Assembly (NCBI GenBank): GCA_963707125.1
Contig: CAVPOU010000013.1
Coordinates: 124,001 to 188,000 of the forward strand
Direction of reading: 5' to 3'
From: CAVPDE01 sp963707125
GTDB lineage: Bacteria > Desulfobacterota > DSM-4660 > Desulfatiglandales > HGW-15
Length of the DNA stretch: 64,000 bases
Part shown: positions 52,870 through 62,075 of the stretch, one piece after another
Layout of the letters: every line of letters starts with the position of its first letter
How positions within the stretch are numbered: the stretch's first letter is position 1
Notes under the pieces: model-generated
Told to the model about the DNA's origin: nothing
The model's input: the letters and a program-made list of their open reading frames with translations, nothing else
Database searches by the model: none
Made by a program: the position numbers and the translations under genes

Positions 52870-53337
52870 CTACTTGATGCCTCTTGCGTAGTTGATCAAA
52901 ACCATCTTGTGCTTCCGGGTATCTGCTTTGACCCTTGAAAGTTTCCGGCTCAGCATGTCATCCTGGATCTGAATCCGATCGATAAAGCTTGCCTCGTCCA
53001 GCTCTCCCTCGATCTCAGCGCAGAGGTTGTACGCTTCTGCTTCCGAAATATCCGTTTCGACCTTCTTGACCAGTTCCTTCGCCTTGTTCACAAATCCCTT
53101 CAAGTAATCCAGGTCCTGGCCGATGTGAACCTCAAAGGAGTCATCGGAAATCACTTTTTCCCGGAGTTTGTTGAAAACCTGCGCGTGGGCCATTTCTTCA
53201 TTCGCCAGCTCCGACCAGAAGCTTTTCACCTGCTGTCTGAAATAGGGTTTTCCTGAAAGCTTCTCATAGACCCTGGAGAGTCCAGTCTCGATCTTCGCCA
53301 AACCAATGAGTACTCTGTCCATCTCTCTCGATATCAT
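52870..53337 (-). CDS. Ferritin-like (rubrerythrin-type) four-helix protein
   Basis: The 155-residue helical protein has spaced carboxylate and His residues of a ferritin-like diiron fold: AKIETGLSRVYEKL, SELANEEMAHAQVF, AEIEGELDEASF. No rubredoxin domain is present. It may store iron or reduce peroxide. AGGAG precedes the ATG at 53337. It is divergent from histidine kinase 1, whose ATG lies 82 bases away. Confidence 0.72.
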   Translation of the reverse strand: MISREMDRVLIGLAKIETGLSRVYEKLSGKPYFRQQVKSFWSELANEEMAHAQVFNKLREKVISDDSFEVHIGQDLDYLKGFVNKAKELVKKVETDISEAEAYNLCAEIEGELDEASFIDRIQIQDDMLSRKLSRVKADTRKHKMVLINYARGIK

Positions 53338-53419
53338 ATGGTCATCACTCCTGCTGTGGGAGGAGCGGGAGAAGCACGGGGAGCTTCACTTTCTTGTTTG
53401 GATGCGGAGGATTCTGTTC

Positions 53420-56248
53420 ATGGCCAGCAAGCCTACCTATGAGGAATTGAAACGAAGAATCAGAGAGCTTGAAAAAGAGACGGCAAGAGCCAGAGTCGCA
53501 GAACAGGCCCTGAGAGAAAATGAGCGGGTTTTGCCCCAAATGATCCAGGGAAGCCCGATCCCCACCTTCGTGATGAACATGGATCACACCATCGCCCACT
53601 GCAACAAGTCTTTCGAGAACCTCATCGGAGTCTCGGCCGATCAAATCCTCGGCAGCAAGGAGTGGTTGGACGCTGCCGCCACGGCCCGCCCGTACATGGC
53701 AGACTTCGTTGTGGATCAGGCTCCTGAAGAAGAGATGGTCTGGTATTACGGCAGGAAATGCCGAAAGTCCAGGGGCATCGAAGGGGCTTACGAAGCCGAG
53801 GCCTTTTTTCCAAAGATGGGAGAAAAAGGCAAGTGGCTGTCCATCACCGCGACGCCCCTTCGGGATGCGGAAGCCAACCTCGTCGGTGCCATCGAGACCT
53901 TGCAGGACATCACAGAGAGCAGAGAGACGGAAGCGGCTCTCAGGGAGAGCGAGAAAAGGCTCTCTCAGATCGTCCACGGAACCTCCATTCCCACCTTTGT
54001 TATCAACGACAAGCACACCATGATCCATTGCAACAGGGCTTTCGAGAACCTGACGGGAATCCGCGCCGGCCAGATCATAGGAACGAGAGCCCAGTGGATG
54101 GCTTTCTACGCTTCGGAAAGGCCTGTAATGGCCGACTTCATTGTGGACGGAGCCTCCCAGGAAGACATGAAGCAATGCTATGGAGACAGGTGCAGGAAGT
54201 CCCGCGTCATCGAGGGGGCCTATGAAGTGGAGGAATTCTTCCCGGACCTGGGGAGCGGGGGAAAGTGGCTCTTCTTCACGGCGGCGCCGTTGATGGATGA
54301 TGACAAGAAAATCACAGGCGCCATCGAGACGTTGCAGGACGTGACCGAACGCAGGCGAGCGGAAGAAGCTCTCAGAGAATCTGAAAAGAGATACAGGACT
54401 CTCCTTGATTTCGCCCCTTATCCCATAGTGGTCTTCACCCTGGATGGGAAAGTCTCCTATCTGAACCCGGCTTTCACCGAAGTCTTTGGCTGGAGTCTCG
54501 ACGAACTGGAAGGCCGGCCCATCCACTATGTCCCGCCCGGCATGGAGCATGAAACGACTGAGGAGATCAAGCAGCTTTTTGAGAAGAAGGTGATCCTCCG
54601 GGAAGAGACAAAAAGGATGACCAAAGACGGCCGCATTCTCGATGTGATTCTGAGAGCGGTTGTCTTCTCAGTGTCCCAGGAGGAGCCCGGGGGCGAGCTG
54701 GTTATCCTTCGGGATGTGACCCAGGAAAAAAGAATCGCCCGCAACAACGAAGCCATGCTCCGGATCAGCATGGCCTTACCCGAATACCCGGACCTGCAAG
54801 ACCTTCTTTACTATGTCAACAGCGAAGTAAAGAGTCTTCTCGGCACAGAAGGATCCATCACGATACTCCATGATGAGATCAAAGAGGATCTCTTCATCCT
54901 CGGCGCCGCATACGATGATATGGATACAGAGAAAAGGGCCAGGGAGATCCGCTTCTCCATGAATCAGCTTGTGGCCGGGCAGGTGATCCGGACCGGGGAG
55001 CCGATGATCGTCAATGACACCTCCACCCATCGATTGCTCCACGAAGAACGAGACAGAAAGCTGGGCTATAGGACAAGGAACCTCGTGCTCGTTCCCCTGA
55101 AAAGCAGCGATCGGATTATCGGCGCTCTGTGCGCCATCAACAAAAAGGAAGGCCTCTTTGACCAGACGGATGTGGAGATGCTCAGCATGATTGCCGGAAC
55201 CGTGGCTCTTTCTGTGGAGAATGCGAGGTTTTCCGACGAATTGAAGAAAGCTTACAGGGAAGTGACGAGCCTCAACCGCGCCAAGGACAAAGTGATCAAT
55301 CATTTGTCCCACGAGTTGCGGACCCCAGTAGCCATTCTCTCAGGCTCCTTGAACATCCTGACCCGCAGGCTTGCCGCTCTTCCGGAAGAGACCTGGAAAC
55401 CTACCCTCCAAAGGCTCCAGAGAAATCTCGATCGGGTCGTGGACATCCAGTATCAGGTGCAAGACATCATGGAGAACAAGCAGTACAAAACACGGGGGCT
55501 CCTCACTTCCATGATCGACCAGTGCGGCGACGAACTGGAGACTCTCCTGGCAGAAGAATTTGGGGAAAAAGGGATTATTCAGAAGATCCGGAAGCGAGTG
55601 GATGAGCTGTTCAGCGTAAAAGAAGAGGCTTCAAAGGAGCTCAGGCTGGAACAGGAGATCCAGTCGAGCCTGGAACAGCTCAAACCTCACTTTGCCCACA
55701 GAGAATTGGACTTCGCCACCCGACTTGAGCCGACCCCCCCGATCTTTCTTCCCCCTGATGTGCTGCAAAAGGTGATCGACGGCTTGGTGAAGAATGCGAT
55801 CGAAAACACCCCGGATGAGGGAAAAATTGAAGTTCTTGTCCGGAAGAAGAACGAGGGAGCGGAACTGGTTGTGCGGGATTACGGGGTGGGCATTACGGAA
55901 GATGCCCAGAGAAGGATCTTTGAGGGGTTCTTCACAACCCAGGATACCATGGCCTATTCTTCGAAGAGACCGTTTGATTTCAATGCCGGCGGCAAAGGCG
56001 CAGACCTTTTGCGCATGAAGATTTTCTCCGAGAGATATAACTTCAAGATGGAAATGGTCTCCGCGAGGTGCAAGTTCTTGTCCAAAGATACGGATATCTG
56101 CCCCGGCAGGATCAGCCAATGTCCCTTCTGCTCCAGGGTGGAGAACTGCCACGCTTCCGGCGGGACTACCTTCATGATCTATTTTCCGCCCGCTTCGCTC
56201 GCCGAGCAGGGAGGAGTGAAGAAACAAGAAGGAAGCAGTAAACAGTAA
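53420..56248 (+). CDS. Multi-PAS/GAF histidine kinase 1 with Cys-rich catalytic insert
   Basis: From ATG 53420 (GCGGAGGA upstream) the protein is 942 residues. Two closely related PAS domains (about 35-165, 170-305), each with HCN near the start and a CRKS motif, are followed by a third PAS (315-430), a GAF domain (about 440-600), HisKA (phospho-acceptor in HLSHELRTP, about 631) and HATPase (KNAIENTPDEG, DYGVGI). No membrane segment is present. A Cys cluster C-x9-C-x6-C-x2-C-x5-C lies at about 884-911, just before GGTTF. The C-terminus ends within a CAGTA-type repeat (EGSSKQ*). No response regulator is adjacent. Confidence 0.9.
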   Translation: MASKPTYEELKRRIRELEKETARARVAEQALRENERVLPQMIQGSPIPTFVMNMDHTIAHCNKSFENLIGVSADQILGSKEWLDAAATARPYMADFVVDQAPEEEMVWYYGRKCRKSRGIEGAYEAEAFFPKMGEKGKWLSITATPLRDAEANLVGAIETLQDITESRETEAALRESEKRLSQIVHGTSIPTFVINDKHTMIHCNRAFENLTGIRAGQIIGTRAQWMAFYASERPVMADFIVDGASQEDMKQCYGDRCRKSRVIEGAYEVEEFFPDLGSGGKWLFFTAAPLMDDDKKITGAIETLQDVTERRRAEEALRESEKRYRTLLDFAPYPIVVFTLDGKVSYLNPAFTEVFGWSLDELEGRPIHYVPPGMEHETTEEIKQLFEKKVILREETKRMTKDGRILDVILRAVVFSVSQEEPGGELVILRDVTQEKRIARNNEAMLRISMALPEYPDLQDLLYYVNSEVKSLLGTEGSITILHDEIKEDLFILGAAYDDMDTEKRAREIRFSMNQLVAGQVIRTGEPMIVNDTSTHRLLHEERDRKLGYRTRNLVLVPLKSSDRIIGALCAINKKEGLFDQTDVEMLSMIAGTVALSVENARFSDELKKAYREVTSLNRAKDKVINHLSHELRTPVAILSGSLNILTRRLAALPEETWKPTLQRLQRNLDRVVDIQYQVQDIMENKQYKTRGLLTSMIDQCGDELETLLAEEFGEKGIIQKIRKRVDELFSVKEEASKELRLEQEIQSSLEQLKPHFAHRELDFATRLEPTPPIFLPPDVLQKVIDGLVKNAIENTPDEGKIEVLVRKKNEGAELVVRDYGVGITEDAQRRIFEGFFTTQDTMAYSSKRPFDFNAGGKGADLLRMKIFSERYNFKMEMVSARCKFLSKDTDICPGRISQCPFCSRVENCHASGGTTFMIYFPPASLAEQGGVKKQEGSSKQ

Positions 56249-56378
56249 GCAGCAGGCAGAAAACACTGCATCGCCGACTCCCAACCTGCGACCAGCAACG
56301 TGCCACAGGCGCATGGAAGAGTCGGGCCCGCAGAATTAACGTCGGTATGGCGCAGCCCTTGATCGGGAGGTTTTTCTC

Positions 56379-58733
56379 ATGACGACCAAGCAACCCCGTG
56401 AAGACCTTGCAAGCAAAGTGAAGGCCCAGGAAAGGGAACTCGCCGAATGCAGGAGGTCTGTTGAAGATCTGAAGCACAGCGAGAAAAGGCTCTCCCTCAT
56501 CATTCAGAGCAGCGCCATCCCAGCCCTGGTGATCGACAAGAACCACGTGATCACCCACTGTAACAAGGCCTATGAAAAGCTCAGGGGAATTCCTGCAGAG
56601 AAAATGGTGGGCACAAGCAACCAGTGGATGACCTTTTACAAAGAGCCCAGCCGCGCCATGGTGGATTACATTGTTGATCGTGTTCCGGGAGAAGAAATCC
56701 TCAGGCATTTTGGTCAGCGCTGCCGGAAGTCTGCTCTCGCGGAAGGAGGATACGAGGCGGAACTCTTTTTCTCGAACCTTGGAGAAAATGGACAGTGGCT
56801 CTTCTTCACCGCAGCCCCTCTGATCTCTGAAACGGGCGAGATCGTGGGAGCCATTGAGACTTTCCAGGACGTTTCGAAACGCAGGCTGGCTGAAGAAGCT
56901 CTCCGCAAGTCCGAGAGACGTTTCAGAACCCTTCTGGACTTTGTTCCCTACCCCATCGGCGTCTTCACGATGGAAGGGTTCCCTGTTTATCTGAACCCCG
57001 GCTTCACCAAGGTTCTTGGATGGACGCTCCATGAGCTCGAGGGCAAGAAAATTCCTTTCGTGCCTGAAGAGGCCAAAAAGGAGACGATCGAGAATCTGGA
57101 ACGCCTTTACAGAGACAAGATTCTTGTCCGGCATGAGTCCAGGAGAATGACCAAGGAAGGACGGGTGCTCGATGTATCCATCAGGGCCGCGGTTTTCTCA
57201 GAATCGGAGGAGGGACCTTCCGGCGTGATCGCCATATTCCGGGATATCACCCAGGAGAAACGGATCGCACGGATCAACGAAGCGATGCTTCACATCAGCC
57301 TGGCCCTGCCAAGGTATCCAAATCTTGAAGACATCCTCGACTACGTCAATGGAGAGGTGAAAAGACTCCTGAACGCCGAAGGGTGTGTATCCATCCTGCT
57401 CGATGAAGAGAAGCAGGAGTTCTTCATCCTGGGAGCGGCCTACGATAAGTCCGACATGGAGAGAAAAGCCAAAGAGGCCCGGTTCCCCATGGATCAGCTT
57501 CTGGCAGGCAAAGTCGTCAAGACAGGGGAACCCATGATTGTGTCCGACACCTCCGCAGACCGGCACATCCATGAACAGAGGGACAAGAAGCTCGGCTTTA
57601 AGACGCGGAATCTCGCTCTCGTGCCTCTCGGGAGCGGGGAGCAAGCCAGGGGTGCGCTCTGCGCGATCAACAAAAAAGAGGGGGACTTTGTTCAGGCGGA
57701 TATAGAGCTGCTGGAAATGATCGCCGGCACCGTTGCTCTTTCCATTGAAAACGCCCGGGTTTCCGCTGAGCTCAAGAAAGCTTACACAGAGGTGACGAGC
57801 CTCAACCGCGCCAAGGACAAGGTGATCAACCACCTGTCCCACGAACTGAGGACGCCCATCTCCATCCTGTCCGGCGCTCTCGCCGTGCTCAAGAGAAAGA
57901 TGGAGACCTTGCCGGAAGCGACCTGGAAGCCTTTTGTGGACATGGCTCAGAGAAACCTGGATCGCATGGAGGCGATTCAGATTCAGGTGGAAGACATCAT
58001 GGAGGATCGCCAGTATAAACCTTACGGAGTCCTGTCCCTCCTGCTGGATCAGTGCTCCGATGAACTGGCTGTTCTCGTGGCCCAGGAGACCGGTAACGGC
58101 GCGGTGGTCGAACGGATCCGAAAACGAATTGCAGAGCTTTTCGGGCCAAAGGAGTCCTCTCCAGCGGAACTGCGGCTGGATCAGATGGTGAAAGAAAGGC
58201 TGGAAGCCCTGGGCCCGTCTTTTTTCCACCGCCAGGTGGAGATCCTGTCGCAGATTGGTCCTGCACCGTCCATTTTCATCCCTCCGGATGTTCTGCAAAA
58301 GGTGATCGACGGGCTGATCAAGAATGCCATTGAAAACACACCGGATGAAGGGAGAGTAGAGATTGCAGTTCAACCAAAGGGCGAAGGCGCCTTACTGCTG
58401 GTTCACGATTACGGGGTCGGCATCCCGGAAGAAGCGCAGAAAAGAATTTTCGAGGGTTTCTTTCACACCCAGGACACCATGGCCTATTCTTCGAAGAGAC
58501 CGTTTGATTTCAATGCCGGCGGCAAAGGCGCGGACCTTTTGCGCATGAAGATTTTCTCCGAGCGATACCATTTCCAGATCGACATGGCCTCTGCGCGATG
58601 CGAGTTCTTGAGGAAGGAGACGGATGTCTGTCCCGGCCGGATCAGCACATGCCCCTTGTGCTCAAAAACCGAGAGCTGTCATCAATCAGGAGGAACCGTC
58701 TTTTCTTTGTACTTCCCGCCGGCCCCCCGCTGA
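56379..58733 (+). CDS. Multi-PAS/GAF histidine kinase 2, tandem paralogue
   Basis: The 784-residue protein matches kinase 1 throughout but has two PAS domains instead of three: one HCN/CRKS-type (about 40-175) and one of the third type (about 180-300). GAF (about 310-465), HisKA (His in HLSHELRTP, about 487) and HATPase follow. The same Cys cluster C-x9-C-x6-C-x2-C-x5-C is present at about 740-767. The two genes are separated by 130 bases and arose by duplication. One block in the HATPase region is almost identical at DNA level. No membrane segments are seen, so it is cytoplasmic. Confidence 0.9.
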   Translation: MTTKQPREDLASKVKAQERELAECRRSVEDLKHSEKRLSLIIQSSAIPALVIDKNHVITHCNKAYEKLRGIPAEKMVGTSNQWMTFYKEPSRAMVDYIVDRVPGEEILRHFGQRCRKSALAEGGYEAELFFSNLGENGQWLFFTAAPLISETGEIVGAIETFQDVSKRRLAEEALRKSERRFRTLLDFVPYPIGVFTMEGFPVYLNPGFTKVLGWTLHELEGKKIPFVPEEAKKETIENLERLYRDKILVRHESRRMTKEGRVLDVSIRAAVFSESEEGPSGVIAIFRDITQEKRIARINEAMLHISLALPRYPNLEDILDYVNGEVKRLLNAEGCVSILLDEEKQEFFILGAAYDKSDMERKAKEARFPMDQLLAGKVVKTGEPMIVSDTSADRHIHEQRDKKLGFKTRNLALVPLGSGEQARGALCAINKKEGDFVQADIELLEMIAGTVALSIENARVSAELKKAYTEVTSLNRAKDKVINHLSHELRTPISILSGALAVLKRKMETLPEATWKPFVDMAQRNLDRMEAIQIQVEDIMEDRQYKPYGVLSLLLDQCSDELAVLVAQETGNGAVVERIRKRIAELFGPKESSPAELRLDQMVKERLEALGPSFFHRQVEILSQIGPAPSIFIPPDVLQKVIDGLIKNAIENTPDEGRVEIAVQPKGEGALLLVHDYGVGIPEEAQKRIFEGFFHTQDTMAYSSKRPFDFNAGGKGADLLRMKIFSERYHFQIDMASARCEFLRKETDVCPGRISTCPLCSKTESCHQSGGTVFSLYFPPAPR

Positions 58734-58740
58734 ACCATTT

Positions 58741-58984
58741 CACCGCAGAGAGCGCAAAGAACGCAGAGGGAATTCGGGTTTAACAAACTTCAAAACCCTT
58801 TCCCAAACCCCATTTAACCCCCCGCAACCTCTCGGCGATCTCGGCGTGCTCTGCGGTGGATAGCCTTACCGCAGAGAGCGCAAAGAACGCAGAGAGGATC
58901 CGTTTGTGAAAGACCTCAAAACTTTTCCTTCCAGCGTCTTTAACCCACTTTAATGTCTCTGCGAGCTCCGCGTGCTCCGCGGTG
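58741..58984. repeat. Two tandem copies of a CCGCAGAGAGCGCAAAG hairpin element
   Basis: Copy 1 (58741-58858) and copy 2 (58867-58984) each start ACCGCAGAGAGCGCAAAGAA and end with the approximate reverse complement, CGTGCTCTGCGGTG or CGTGCTCCGCGGTG. The inner parts share AACTTCAAAACCC/ACCTCAAAACTTT-like words but have diverged. Confidence 0.8.
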
Positions 58985-59007
58985 AAAGGCCTACGGTGGG
59001 GGAAGAT

Positions 59008-60159
59008 TTATTTTTTCGGAATCACGACGTGCTGCATGGGGAGGTTGTCGATCATGAGTCGCTCGCAGGTCGTTCCCAGCAGGTCTTCGACAAAGTACAC
59101 ACGTTTTCCAAAGGGTCCTCAATCACTGTCCACAGCGCGGCATGAAGCCCGGCCGCAACCTGCCGGCAACTCCCGCTCACCCCCGGGATAGCCCCCTGCG
59201 CTGTCGTGTTGAAGAAGTACTCCCTTGTGCTTTCATATTCGAGGCAGACCCCCACGGTTGCCTCTCCTTTTAGCAGGACCTTCCTGTTGTCTCCGAGGGC
59301 CAGAGTGCCCGGAGGGACCTCGTTATTTTTGTCGTAGACCTCTTCAAGGTAATCCATGGTTCTCATATCAAGAGAGAAGAGAAAGCGAGACGGCACATCG
59401 TACTGCTGGCCCAGGGTAATGTTTTCCTCGTGGAGGAGAAGGAAGCCTCTCGGATAAACTGAAAGATCCATGATCGGGCGAAGGACCTCCTCCATGGAAA
59501 TCCGGTTCTTGAGAGGATTGGGCTGGACCAATGGGATTTTGTCCCGTCCCTCCACGTATCCCGCAGGGTCATTGACGATTTCATCCAGGAAGGTCTCCCG
59601 GCTCCAGGCAATGATCGGCGCCCCTCCGTCCACCGGCTGGCCTGTGTCATATTCGAAGTGAACAATGCTCTGCGGCACCCCGGATTTTTCAATGCCCCTT
59701 CTGACCCACATGTTCACGATCCCGGGGTTCATTCCGCTGCAGAGGATGTGAGGCGCGTTCCATGAAGAGGTCTTGCGCTTGACAAGGTCAAGAACAACTT
59801 CGGAAAAGTTCTCCCCCGGCCTGTTCGCCACCCCTGTGTTGATGGTGCTCACCCCTGCCCTGTCTGTTACCGCGAGCATGGCCCTTGTTTCATTGACGCT
59901 CAGGTCGATCACGATGTCGATTCAGCGGGTCTTCAGCAGACGAAGATAATCATCCTGCCGCTCGTCCACATCAATGGTCGCTTTCAGGAATTCATAGTCC
60001 AGTTCCTGGTGAGAAAGAAATCGGTCATCAAGCAGCGGATCTTGCTTATCAACAAGCACGAGCTTTCCCAACCGTCCCCGGTCCCTGGCGAGCTTGCGCA
60101 GAAAGGCTCTCCCTACACCGCCACATGCTCCAATGATCAGTAAATTCTTTTTTCTCCAT
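59008..60159 (-). pseudogene. Saccharopine dehydrogenase-like oxidoreductase gene, disrupted
   Basis: The restored product of about 383 residues begins with a dinucleotide-binding motif (LLIIGACGGVGRAFLRKLA) and continues LDYEFLKATIDVDERQDDYLRLL, VIDLSVNETRAMLAV, ending RLMIDNLPMQHVVIPKK. This resembles saccharopine dehydrogenase or homospermidine synthase-like enzymes. Three defects are seen: an extra base in a run of six A at the start (60148-60153), an in-frame TGA at 59922-59924 (KTR-stop-IDIVID), and a missing base at 59113-59115. The TGA fits a CGA-to-TGA change. It may be a true pseudogene. Confidence 0.65.
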
Positions 60160-60203
60160 GATTTTGAAGACCTTTTTCTCTTCGCGGAAAAATCCCCTCT
60201 GCC

Positions 60204-60280
60204 TCCCCTTTATCAAAGGGGAGATTCCCGATCCACGCCTTCCCTTGGAGAAGAAACTATCCCCCTTTCGTAAAGGGGGA
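60204..60280. repeat. Two CCCCTTT/AAAGGGG hairpins
   Basis: Hairpins TCCCCTTTATCAAAGGGGA (60204-60222) and TCCCCCTTTCGTAAAGGGGGA (60260-60280) lie in the spacer between the dehydrogenase and radical SAM genes. The cores are CCCCTTT/AAAGGGG. Confidence 0.75.
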
Positions 60281-60301
60281 TAAAGAGGGTTTTCTGTTCT
60301 T

Positions 60302-61570
60302 TTACGGCGTCACATCGGCGAACTTCGTGAGGTGGGCGGAGCGGTAGAGATCTCCAGGAGTAATCCCCTTTTCAACCATGAGGTCCGCGATTTGACCCGC
60401 ATGCTGTTTGACAGTCTTCACGTATTCCCGCATCATGAAGCAGTACTGTCGCGCCCGTCCTATACCGCCTGTGTTGGCCTGCACAGGGCACCTTCCCCCG
60501 CAGTAAGGCTCAACCCCGCAGGCGCTGCACCCAAGGTCTGTTTTGTAGCTCACGATTTTCCCCAGTCTTTCCCTCGCATCCGCTTCAAAGACAATCTCAC
60601 CCGATTCCAGAATGCGTCCGATGCTCATGGCTTCAGGCAGGTCCGCACAGGCGTGAACTTTTCCATCGCCGATGATGTCGAAATTCTCCATTTTTTCGAC
60701 TGCGCAGGCTGTGGTTCCTCGCCTCTTTCGAGTGAACAGATAAAGGAGGAGATCGTTCACGTGGATGAGCGACAGGAGATCCCCCCGGCTCATGTGCTCG
60801 ACATAGCTTTCCATGATTCTCTCCAGATCCCGGCGATATCTCTCCAGGTATCCTGGCAAATCAGGAATCATTCCGTCGCCTTCATCGCAGTGCCAGAAAA
60901 AGTGCTCCGCCTCCGCGCGTTTCCGAAAATACATGAAGGAGTCAAAACAATCCCACAGAGACATCTCAGGTCGCAGGGTCGCCCAGATGAGCACTTCACC
61001 CTGCCGCACATGATTCAAGGCTTCCACTTGGTGCCTGATTTTGCTGAGAGACGTCCCCCTGCGCATGGCATCATGCTGCTCTTCATTTCCGTCAATCGAA
61101 AGGGCCGTGAGCCACATGCTGGAGACCAGCTCAGGGCTCTTTTTGATCGCTTTTTCCAGAAAGTGCCCGCTGGTGATGACCATGTGCTTGAGGGACGTTG
61201 AGTCTCCCAGGATTCCGGGCAGCGTCTTGATAGAGCTGGTTCATACGGTCGAGGCGGAGCATGGGCTCTCCCCCATAATAAACAATGACGGCTGTGCTCT
61301 TGCCGCTCGTCTCGATCAACTCGGCAATCCCTAGGAGGTCTCTTTCAAGATCCTGACCCTTGCTTGCGTCAGGGAAAAAGTCCAAGCGGCCGCTGTTCCC
61401 TTTCCCGCCGTGAGCGCATTGATGCACCCCCTGCAGTTAAAGGGGCATTCCTGGGTCACCGTGTAATGAATCATGACCTCATCGGCTTCTTCATAGGCCG
61501 GAAGAGCCGAGATCTTCTCGTAGATACCCTCATCAAGAACCATGTTCACATCATCAGGGCCAAGAAACAT
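60302..61570 (-). pseudogene. Radical SAM/SPASM domain protein, two frameshifts
   Basis: The pieces form one protein of about 420 residues. The radical SAM cluster motif is CPFNCRGC (CxxxCxxC) after IHYTVTQE; VIVYYGGEPML and TALSIDGNEEQHDAMR are typical of SPASM-type peptide-modifying enzymes. The C-terminal SPASM region is CSACGVEPYCGGRC with a later Cys. Frame changes lie at CCC (61404-61406; one base missing) and near 61228-61232 (one base extra). ATG 61570 follows GGGAGGA. No precursor peptide gene was recognised; the neighbour is the dehydrogenase-like gene. Confidence 0.78.
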
Positions 61571-61656
61571 GGATGGCAATCCTCCCGTCTTCCTACGCTG
61601 GCCTCTTGGCCAAAACCAACCTGTATCAGTGGGCCATTGGTATCTTTTTGCACTGA

Positions 61657-61750
61657 ATGAATATCGAATGTCGAACAAGGAATTTCGAATGACGAAGTTT
61701 AATGACTTCCATTGTGCTCCTTCGGCCTTCTTTATTCATTATTCGACATT
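61657..61750 (-). repeat. AATGTCGAATAA ... TTCGACATTCG element, copy 2
   Basis: The reverse complement of this segment matches 17256-17347 nearly end to end, in opposite orientation. It lies just upstream of the radical SAM gene. The two copies are 44 kb apart. Confidence 0.8.
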
Positions 61751-62075
61751 CTGCGGTTCGCTTCTAGAACTTCTTCGCAAAGAGTAGAGAAGTCCCAGAT
61801 TAGAATGCCGATGGGTAGCCAGACAAAGCGGGCTTCAAGATCCTTTATTCTTATTCGATTTTTCGATAGGATGCTATATCAAAAAATCTCTTAACTGCTC
61901 AGGTGTTTAGGCTGAAGGCTGAAGACTGAAGGGCAATAATGATCATCCATGACACACTCACCTGCCAACGTATCCAAACGATCTTGGCTTTGTGTGATCT
62001 CGCATGTCTTTTCACTTTCCTTCAGTCTATCTACCTGAGTAGTTACAAAATCTTTTATTGCGAGGTTCTGTCATC
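61751..62075. other. Gene-free spacer
   Basis: No coding frame is convincing. AGGCTGAAGGCTGAAGACTG words at about 61909-61929 form another short imperfect tandem repeat. GAGG at 62062-62065 is the probable ribosome site of the next gene. Confidence 0.45.

Noticed and set aside
53345..54550. 401-residue minus-strand open frame opposite histidine kinase 1
   Set aside because: It mirrors the PAS repeats of the kinase and has no recognisable domain.
58741..58984. CRISPR array
   Set aside because: There are only two long, diverged, self-complementary copies without unique spacers of uniform length, and no cas genes.
47954..59924. Genome-wide reassignment of UGA to an amino acid
   Set aside because: Two in-frame TGA codons occur (47.98 and 59.92 kb), but many intact genes here end in TGA followed closely by the next gene, so a code change is not supported.
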